From assembly GCA_022414725.1 (NCBI GenBank), contig CM039463.1, positions 72,533,027-72,597,026 of the forward strand: DNA of 64,000 bases. The letters are read 5' to 3'. This DNA is from Microglena sp. YARC (taxonomy: Eukaryota > Chlorophyta > Chlorophyceae > Chlamydomonadales > Chlamydomonadaceae). The position numbers and the translations under genes are program-made. The first letter of the stretch is position 1; each line of letters begins with the position of its first letter. Positions 57,386 through 64,000 of this stretch are shown piece after piece. The notes below the pieces were generated by a model. That model had not been told where the DNA came from. It was given only the letters and a program-made list of their open reading frames with translations, and made no database searches.

Positions 57386-58060
57386 AAACGTACAGGGACA
57401 TTTTAAGAAGTAGTATATAATTACTATATGGTTATAAAAAAGTGAAATGTGAAATTGACCCTGTTATAACTCCCTTTCCCAGGTCCCCACCACCCGCGAC
57501 CTAAGCTTGGTTGGTTTCGGAGCCAAGGCGATGCACGACATGTTTCAACTGCAATTCATTGTTTGAGCCATTTGCCGTGGTGATGCGCTTTAAGAACTCC
57601 TATATAAAAAATACAAAAAACATTTAACCACGGACATTTTAACAACTACTTATATAAAAGACAAAAAACAGTACACAATTTGAATAGGGGCATTTAAAAA
57701 AGTACTAAATAAAAAATACAAGAAACATTTCACTGAGGACATTTTCAGAAGTACTATATAAACAATACAAAAACAGTAAACATTTTTTTTTACCAAGTAC
57801 AATTGACACTATTATTTAATGTGGCCTGGATGTTTAATACGTATAATTGCTTTTCGAAGTACAATGAGTGCTTAAATGTACTCACAAAGGTTTCAAATCG
57901 TGAGAAAAAGCATCAAATCTCCGATTTTGTGCTACAACTTCTTTTACCAGGTACAATTGACACTATTATTTATCCAATATATATATTATATTGATTCAAA
58001 GTTCGTGCCAGGTGCTGTGGTCCAGGGTACTTCAAATGGCCAAATTGGCCAGCGCTTCAG
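57386..58060 (+). repeat. Degenerate acceptor-edge copies of the SelO VPTTRALSLV exon
   Basis: A copy with CCCAGGTCCCCACCACCCGC, AAGCTTGGTTGG and GGAGCCAAGGCGATGC lies at 57478-57590 and extends further into the exon than the later array does. A second fragment at 57985-58025 (GATTCAAAGTTCGTGCCAGG) matches the FEPGAVV codons. AT-rich sequence between them contains TATATAAAAAATACAAAAAAC-type repeats (57600-57790). Confidence 0.65.
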
Positions 58061-59221
58061 CGTACTTGAAAATAGTAGGGTGCCCTAAGGGCCCCTGCGG
58101 TGGTCGGCCCAAGGGTGTGTCCGTTGTAGTGTTTGTACGTTGTGTACGGTATGTGATTGACGCGGCAGGAAGGCAGGTTGTAGACTCTAATAGGCGCTAG
58201 GGGCAGGCAGGCAGGCAGAATGTCAGTTAGACGCGACGATAGAGCCCGTTTTGCTTGACGATGCCAATTCTGCCAATGGCTTCCGTCTTGCTTGGCTGAA
58301 GTACCGTTGGCTCTCCTCGTATGGCGACGGCAACAGTCACGTGTTGGTTATATTGTTTTACCACCTTCGCACCCTGACGGACCCAATCCAACTGACTTCC
58401 TGACCATTCAAACCGACTGTTCGCCCATCTCCAAGCGGAATTTCAACCGTTACAACAGGCATTATAACTAACAGTCGCATTCGCCAACGGATTCTCTGTG
58501 ATTTCGACCATCCCAACCGACTTCTCGCGCGTTTTGCTCATTAATCTCGCGCGTTTCGCTCATTAACCGACTTTTCGGCCACTTTCTGAGTCCTATCCTT
58601 AACTGACTTTCCGTCCATTCCAACCGACTGTTCGCCCATCTCCGGCTGAATGTTCAACCGTTCTAAAAGGGCAATATAACTAACAATCTCATTCGCCAAC
58701 CTCTTTTTCTGGAAAATCTAATATAAGTAACAATCGCATTGGCCAACCTCTTTTTCTGGAAATTTCGACCATTGTCGACCATGTTGGTTAATTAACCGCC
58801 ATTTCGACAATTGTCGACCATGTCGGTTAATTAACCGCCATTTCGACCAATTTCTCAGTTCCTATTGCATAGGTCAGCTCCCTAAGGGCCGACCAACAAA
58901 AAAACTGCACTTAATAGAGCAAAAAGCGCAAAAAATGCTTGCAGGGCCCACAAGGGGTTGCAAAAAACTGCGCTTAAAGCGCAGAGGGGGTCAAAAAGTC
59001 AGCGCTCAAAAGCGCAAAAGCGCGCGCTTTGAATTACCCTGCTGTGGTCTGCTGTATAAACACCCTACAATTAAATTATTATATACCGGTATATAATTTA
59101 TATACATATATATATATATATTCAGTATCAATTATAACAAAAAAAGCTTGTGAGATACAATTAAATTGTTATATATATAATTATACGAAACATGCAATGT
59201 GCAATCAACCCTGTTATAAAT
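58061..59221. other. SelO intron interior, no gene recognised
   Basis: Short internal duplications (CGACTGTTCGCCCATCTCC at 58417 and 58625; TCGACCATGTTGGTTAATTA / TCGACCATGTCGGTTAATTA at 58775 and 58815) and a TATATA-rich stretch at 59080-59190. No coding evidence. Confidence 0.5.
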
Positions 59222-60359
59222 CCATTTGCCAGGTCCCCACCACCCGTGCCCTAAAAGCTTGGTTGGTTCCGGAGCGATCGTAATGCAATATACACGATGG
59301 GATGTACAATTAGTGCATGTATATCTCCCTTTCCAGGTCCCACCACCGCGCCCTAAGCTTGGTTGGTTCCGGAACGATTGTAATGCAATATACACGATGG
59401 GATGTACAATTAGTGCATGTATATCTCCTTTTCCCAGGTCCCCACCACCCGCGCCCTAAGCTTGGTTGGTTCCGGAACGATTGTAATGCAATATACACGA
59501 TGGGATGTACAATTAGTGCATGTATATCTCCTTTCCAGGTCCCACACCGCGCCCTAAGCTTGGTTGGTTCCGGAGCGATTGTAATGCAATACACACGATG
59601 GGATGTAAAATTAGTGCATGTATATCTCCCTTTCCCAGGTCCCCACCACCCGCGCCCTAAGCTTGGTTGGTTCCGGAGCGATTGTAATGCAATATACACG
59701 ATGGGATGTACAATTAGTGCATGTATATCTCCCTTTCCCAGGTCCCCACCACCTGCGCCCTAAGCTTGGTTGGTTCCGGAGCGATTGTAATGCAATATAC
59801 ACGATGGGATGTACAATTAGTGCATGTATATCTCCCTTTCCCAGGTCCCCACCACCCGCGCCCTAAGCTTGGTTGGTTCCGGAGCGATTGTAATGCAATA
59901 TACACGATGGGATGTACAATTAGTGCATGTATATCTCCCTTTCCCAGGTCCCCACCACCCGCGCCCTAAGCTTGGTTGGTTTCCGGAGCGATTGTAATGC
60001 AATATACACGATGGGATGTACAATTAGTGCATGTATATCTCCCTTTCCCAGGTCCCACCACCCGCGCCCTAAGCTTGGTTGGTTCCGGAGCGATTGTAAT
60101 GCAATATACACGATGGGATGTACAATTAGTGCATGTATATCTCCCTTTCCCAGGTCCCCACCACCCGCGCCCTAAGCTTGGTTGGTTCCGGAGCGATTGT
60201 AATGCAATATACACGATGGGATGTACAATTAGTGCATGTATATCTCCCTTTCCCAGGTCCCCACCACCCGCGCCCTAAGCTTGGTTGGTTCCGGAGCGAT
60301 TGTAATGCAATATACACGATGGGATGTACAATTAGTGCATGTATATCTCCCTTTCCCAG
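59222..60359 (+). repeat. 103-bp acceptor-edge array of the SelO VPTTRALSLV exon
   Basis: Eleven near-identical units end at the functional acceptor. Each is CTCCCTTTCCCAG, GTCCCCACCACCCGCGCCCT, AAGCTTGGTTGGTTCCGGAG, then CGATTGTAATGCAATATACA CGATGGGATGTACAATTAGT GCATGTATAT. Each unit therefore holds a good acceptor and 42 bp of exon (VPTTRALSLVGSG). Units from 59640 on are almost identical, so the array is recent. A spliced transcript using an upstream copy would include TAA/TAC-rich intron sequence and be out of frame. Confidence 0.95.
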
Positions 60360-60591
60360 GTCCCCACCACCCGCGCCCTAAGCTTGGTTGGTTCCGGAGC
60401 CAAGGTGATGCGAGACATGTTCTACAACGGCGATTCAAAGTTCGAGCCAGGTGCCGTGGTCTGCCGTATCGCGCCCTCCTTCATCCGATTCGGCACCTTC
60501 CAGCTGCCCAGTTCTAGGGGGCCTGAGCAGGCCCCCCTGGTGAAGAAGATCATGGACTACGTCATCAAACATCACTACCCACAGTTCGTTG
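60360..60591 (+). CDS. SELO: SelO exon with RDMFY...EPGAVVCR.APSFIRFG
   Basis: A 232-nt exon between AG (60358-60359) and donor GTAGGT (60592), open throughout. It encodes VPTTRALSLVGSGAKVMRDM, FYNGDSKFEPGAVVCRIAPS, FIRFGTFQLPSSRG and IMDYVIKHHYPQF. This is collinear with SelO up to the middle of the pseudokinase fold. The catalytic D-N pair and the C-terminal (selenocysteine or cysteine) motif would lie downstream and are not in this window. Confidence 0.93.
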
Positions 60592-61260
60592 GTAGGTTCT
60601 GAAATTCCGATTTCTACATCTTGAAATTCATAAAAAAAAAAAAAAAAAAAAGAAAAGGAAAAAAAGGAAAAAGTAAACACAGAAAAAAGCTGCCCAGTTC
60701 TAGGGGACCTGAGCAGGCCCCCCTGTTGAAGAAGATAATGGACTACGTCATCAAACACCACTACCCACAGTTTGTTGGTAGTTTCTGAAAAATTTGAATT
60801 TGAGCCTTTGGACTCTTGTAATTCACAGTGAAGAAAGAAAAAGAGAAGAAAAAAGACACAGAAAGAAAGCTGCCCAGTTCTAGGAGGGCCTGCTGGTGGT
60901 GAAGGTCATGGACTGCGTCATCAAACACCACTACCCACAGTTCGTTGGTAAGTTCTGAAATTCCGATTTCTAAATCTGGAAATTCATAGGAAAAAGAAAA
61001 AAGGAAAAGCTAACACAGGAGAAAGCTGCCCATTTCTATGGGGGCCTGAGCAGGCCCGACTGGTGAAGATGATCATGGACTACATCATCAAACACCACTA
61101 CCCACAGCTTGTTAGTAAGCTATGAAATTTGTTGGTAAGCTATGAAATTTCGATTTTGAATTGAATTTGGTTTTGAAATTTGTTGGTAAGCTATGAAATT
61201 TCGATTTTGAATTTGTTGGTAAGCTATGAAATTTCGATTTTGTAGTCTTGAAGTTCAAAG
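60592..61260 (+). repeat. Donor-edge array of the SelO HHYPQF exon
   Basis: Three copies of the exon's last ~90 bp with donor lie at 60689-60785, 60868-60958 and 61025-61118 (GCTGCCCAGTTCTAG, ATGGACTACGTCATCAAACA, CACAGTTCGTTG plus GTAAGTTCTGAA). Four shorter copies of only the donor region (TTTGTTGGTAAGCTATGAAA) lie at 61125-61235. The units are separated by AAAAAGAAAAAG tracts. Confidence 0.92.
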
Positions 61261-61681
61261 AAAAAAGAAAAAGAAAAAACCTTCACAACTTACCACCGCA
61301 GCCTGCATTTCCTATGAAATATGGTCTGACCATTCTAAACGAGGCTGATAAAGACGCCTCTAAAAAATTGTGATAAGGAGATTGCGACAGTACATCAGGG
61401 TACTGCTGCGGACAGTGTGCATGCCATTGCTGGGTGCGGCACTACAGGGAGCACGCCAGGGTCAAGGACCTGCGTGGTCTAAGTCACTCCAGAGACGGCA
61501 TTACATTACATTACATGTTAAAGTCTACTTGACACCGCGAGGGTGTATGAGACTCTGTGCTTTAAACAAAAAGAAAAAGCACCCACAAAGCAAAAAACCC
61601 CATTACATCAGGGGTGTGTCGAGGACAAACAAACCAAGCTCCCAACCACCGTTTTGGTGGCATGAAAGCCGGACAATAACA
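61261..61681 (-). mobile_element. Fragment of a second copia-like LTR, minus orientation
   Basis: On the minus strand, a polypurine tract (AATTGGGGGGGA, 61682-61693) is followed by TGTTATTGTCCGGC (61668-61681), the same PPT/LTR junction as at 21840-21861. The preceding GAATACCAGGAATT resembles the sequence before the 3' LTR of the complete element. The LTR's other end was not located, and the 61261 boundary is nominal. Confidence 0.55.
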
Positions 61682-61693
61682 TCCCCCCCAATT

Positions 61694-61899
61694 CCTGGTA
61701 TTCTTCATACAGAAGAATTCCGGGAATTAGGGACGTAACATTGCGGGCAGAAAGGAGACTCCGTACGCATGATTGTTCAGAAATGTTTCACGGGTCGAGG
61801 TTTTGTTGCGAGATTTTGATCTGCCCATGCACACCATACTTCTCAACAGCCTGCGTCTGTGCCTGGAACAATCATGCGGCTTGCGGTAGCTTATAAAAA
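61694..61899. other. Interior fragment of the antisense retroelement or unassigned sequence
   Basis: Contains GAATTCCGGGAATTAGGG and no ORF. Probably retroelement-derived at its left end. Confidence 0.35.
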
Positions 61900-62105
61900 C
61901 AGTAATGATAACGCCTGGTGGGGCGTGGTATTAAGGGAGCCCCGTCTTACAGCGGTAGGGAACGGGCTGCCTCTTTACCTGTACAAAGCTACCATGGCGG
62001 TTGACAGCGACCTCAAACAATAAATCGCACCCGTGGGGATTCGAACCCGGCAACTTCTACTTTCTTTCTAGAAGCTCAACCATAGAGCCATTCGCCCGGA
62101 ACAAG
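61900..62105 (-). mobile_element. tRNA-derived SINE, minus orientation (best copy)
   Basis: The body ATAACGCCTGGTGGGGCGTG to ACAAAGCTACCATGGCGG is followed by the tRNA head. On the minus strand the head has A-box TGGCTCTATGGTTGAGC, a CTTCT/AGAAG anticodon-like stem and B-box GGGTTCGAATCCC. Its 3' end carries a short ACGCC/GGGCGT hairpin shared by all four copies. It contributes the start of the following long open frame, which is therefore not a real gene. Confidence 0.8.
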
Positions 62106-62149
62106 CTTGCGCCATGCGGTAGCTATGATCTCACACATGGAACAAGGCT

Positions 62150-62645
62150 GAGAAGGAGGCTTCAGCACATCCGGAAACACCTCTTAGGTCATGCTAACAT
62201 CAGGTGTATGCCAGGTCATGCTAACATCAGGTGTATGCCAGGTCATGCTAACATCAGGTGTATGCCAGGTCATGCTAACATCAGGTGTATGCCAGGTCAT
62301 GCTAACATCAGGTGTATGCCAGTTGATGCTAACATCAGGTGTATGCCAGGTCATGCTAACATCAGGTGTATGCCAGGTCATGCTAACATCAGGTGTATGC
62401 CAGGTCATGCTAACATCAGGTGTATGCCAGGTCATGCTAACATCAGGTGTATGCCAGGTCATGCTAACATCAGGTGTATGCCAGGTCATGCTAACATCAG
62501 GTGTATGCCAGGTCATGCTAACATCAGGTGTATGCCAGGTCATGCTAACATCAGGTGTATGCCAGGTCATGCTAACATCAGGTGTATGCCAGGTCATGCT
62601 AACATCAGGTGTATGCCAGTTGATGTGATAAGGCTCATATGTAGG
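62150..62645. repeat. 27-bp tandem repeat (16 copies) inside a dispersed element
   Basis: Sixteen units of CATGCTAACATCAGGTGTAT plus GCCAGGT. Because 27 is divisible by three, frames stay open on both strands (HANIRCMPG, MLTSGVCQV, MTWHTPDVS). Unit 6 and the last unit share a GTTGAT variant. The same element, with the same left flank (TTCAGCACATCCGGAAACAC) and right flank (GATGTGATAAGGCTCATAT) but only three units, is at 63685-63825. Confidence 0.92.
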
Positions 62646-62830
62646 GGTCGGCTATGTTATATAATATTAGTGAATAAATAATATTAAATAATATCATATA
62701 ATATTAGTCGGACGAGCCGTCTCATCAGAAAGTCGAATTTATTTGAAAAACTAATATTATTGTGACACTGTAATAATATTAGTTAATATTAGTTTTTCAA
62801 ACACTAATATTAGTTGCCGTTCCCTGCTCA
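62646..62830. mobile_element. AT-rich palindromic fragment of the inverted-repeat family
   Basis: Multiple AATATTAG/CTAATATT palindromes. TTTGAAAAACTAATATTATT GTGACAC matches the termini of the 24580-26640 element, and AGTTGCCGTTCCCTG (62810-62826) is the complement of AGGGAACGGCAACT at 24555. It is probably a solo end or deleted copy. Confidence 0.6.
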
Positions 62831-62894
62831 TGTGACACACATAGAACAAGGCTGAGAAAGAGAACAAGGCTTCAGCACCACCGCCATAAAATGA

Positions 62895-63035
62895 GGCTGT
62901 CGTTAAGGCTTCGGCGACGGGAGTTCGAGCCCCGCTGCCGGAAGATGGCGGGTGGTTTCTCGAGTCCGACTTTAGGGCGGTGTTGTTTCACTGCTAGGAC
63001 ATGAGCCCCTTGTAATCTTTCTTTCTTTCTTTCTT
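62895..63035 (+). mobile_element. Possible SINE fragment with CTTT tail
   Basis: A tRNA-like B-box (GGGAGTTCGAGCCCCGC), about 70 bp of body and an (CTTT)n tail at 63017-63035. The anticodon arm is not recognisable, so this is a truncated copy of a SINE family different from the one at 61900. Confidence 0.4.
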
Positions 63036-63059
63036 ATAAAATGAGGCTTCAGCAGCATA

Positions 63060-63465
63060 ATTGTGCAGTTGACAGAGTTCCTGGTGTTGGAGTTGGCGGT
63101 GGTTTTGTTGGTGGTGTTGCTGCTGTTGTTGTTGGTGATGGTGGTGGTGCTAATGTTGTTGGTGTTGGAGCTGTTATTGGTGTTATTTGTGGTGGTGGTG
63201 GTGGTTTTGTTGTTGTTTGTGCTGAAAGGAAGGACGCTGTTTGCACGAATGCATGAACAGTCTGTTGCATGAACCGTCGGTTATACGATTGTTTGGGGCT
63301 CAATACATCAGTGCTTATTATTTTTACTATTTTTATTTTTACTATTTTTACTATTTTTATTTTTACTATTTTTACTATTTTTATTTTTACTATTTTTTCA
63401 TTTTTACTATTTTTAAGCCCTTAACGATTGTTTGGGGCTCAATACATCAGTGCTAATTATTTGTA
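63060..63465. repeat. GGTGTT triplet repeat and TTTTACTAT repeat
   Basis: 63065-63220 is a (GTTGGT/GGTGGT)n-type triplet repeat. 63318-63415 is a TTTTACTAT repeat flanked by two copies of GATTGTTTGGGGCTCAATAC ATCAGTGCT (63289 and 63426). Confidence 0.85.
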
Positions 63466-63540
63466 AGCCCTTCCTGTACGGTTGGGCAAGTCCCTTAAGC
63501 CTATTTGGCCTATCCCTGGACTGTAACATACATACATACA
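63410..63540 (+). repeat. Dispersed repeat, GGCAAGTCCCTTAAGCC family
   Basis: TAAGCCCTTCCTGTACGG, TTGGGCAAGTCCCTTAAGCC, TATTTGGCCTATCCCTGGAC and TGTAACATACATACATAC. Related to 4130-4215 and 10905-10985, and inverted at 6995-7060 and 13797-13900. The short conserved core and the terminal ACATACATAC tail suggest a SINE or MITE end. Confidence 0.65.
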
Positions 63541-64000
63541 CGATTGTTGAAACGAATCATCAAGTGCCTATGTTTTGCGTCTCTCTCTGTTCGCATGATT
63601 GTTGAAACGAATCATGAATTGCCTATGTTTTGCGTCTATCTCTGTTGACATGCCTTGCCATGAATCGAGGCTTCAGGCTGGGAACAGGGCTTCAGCACAT
63701 CCGGAAACACCTCATAGGTCATGCTAACATCAGGTGTATGCCAGGTCATGCTAACATCAGGTGTATGCCAGGTCATGCCAACATCAGGTGTATGCCAGTA
63801 GATGTGATAAGGCTCATATTTCAGACCCTTGTCCATACAAAGAGCACACAAGCACACACAAAATTAACTTTGTTGAAGCCTATTAGTTCATGCTAACATC
63901 TGGTGTACATGAATCGAGGCTTCAGAAGCAGAATTGTGCAAGATGTATGTAGGTGGGTGCTATTCTTGACATGGCGGATGGATCACTGTTTACCAGGCAA
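63541..64000. repeat. Second copy of the 27-bp-repeat element and flanks
   Basis: A direct repeat of CGATTGTTGAAACGAATCAT (63541 and 63595 region) precedes the element, whose array has three 27-bp units (63717-63797). Its left flank ATGAATCGAGGCTTCAG recurs at 63909. No gene. Confidence 0.75.

Noticed and set aside
29260..61260. Introner-type mobile introns
   Set aside because: Arrays at different junctions do not resemble each other; each matches only its own exon edge.
62190..62625. CRISPR-like array
   Set aside because: Contiguous 27-bp tandem units without unique spacers, in a eukaryotic genome with spliced genes.
62001..62681. 226-codon frame containing HANIRCMPG repeats as a protein gene
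   Set aside because: It starts in a SINE, runs through a 27-bp array and ends in a palindromic element. The array is equally open on the other strand.
63041..63303. Valine/glycine- or proline/threonine-rich frames
   Set aside because: Produced by the GTTGGT triplet repeat and open on both strands.

Overview
This is nuclear DNA from a eukaryote, most likely a green-lineage alga. The protein-coding exons that can be recognised are (i) a half-size ABCA transporter of the plant type, (ii) selenoprotein-O (SelO/YdiU) of the plant/algal type and (iii) a small one-span membrane protein on the minus strand. The phytoflagellate Cymbomonas comes to mind because of the giant, repeat-filled introns, but that is a guess that no search supports. 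Coding sequence is only about 2 kb of the 64 kb. The rest is intron, tandem repeat and transposable element. Indel-rich stretches and homopolymer runs suggest incompletely polished long-read sequence.

Layout. 1-8000: 3' half of the ABCA gene, with a clean membrane-domain exon (2218-2487) followed by an error-ridden copy of the nucleotide-binding-domain (NBD) exons. 8001-9000: exactly 1000 N. 9001-15535: a second copy of the same ABCA region whose last two exons are intact; the two copies are probably one locus represented twice across the gap. 15.5-17.4 kb: an inverted-repeat element and unassigned sequence. 17395-22070: a complete but non-autonomous copia-like LTR retrotransposon with 5-bp target duplications. 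22756-27391 (minus): a two-exon small membrane-protein gene whose 4.3-kb intron carries minisatellites and a terminal-inverted-repeat element. About 29.2-61.2 kb: SelO, five exons totalling about 0.7 kb, separated by introns of 1.6 to 8.4 kb built almost entirely from tandem arrays. 61.3-64 kb: LTR fragment, tRNA-derived SINEs, a 27-bp variable repeat and palindromes.

The main observation is a rule that holds in all three genes and on both strands. Many exon-intron junctions are flanked, on the intron side, by tandem copies of the junction itself: the exon edge plus the splice site plus adjoining intron. Acceptor-side arrays precede the exon and donor-side arrays follow it. Each array is private to its own junction, so this is not a dispersed introner family. 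Several introns also have a G/T-rich 5' part and a C/A-rich 3' part on the sense strand, so the two ends of the pre-mRNA intron could pair. Together these suggest that introns here grow by junction-spanning tandem duplication, leaving series of decoy or alternative splice sites.
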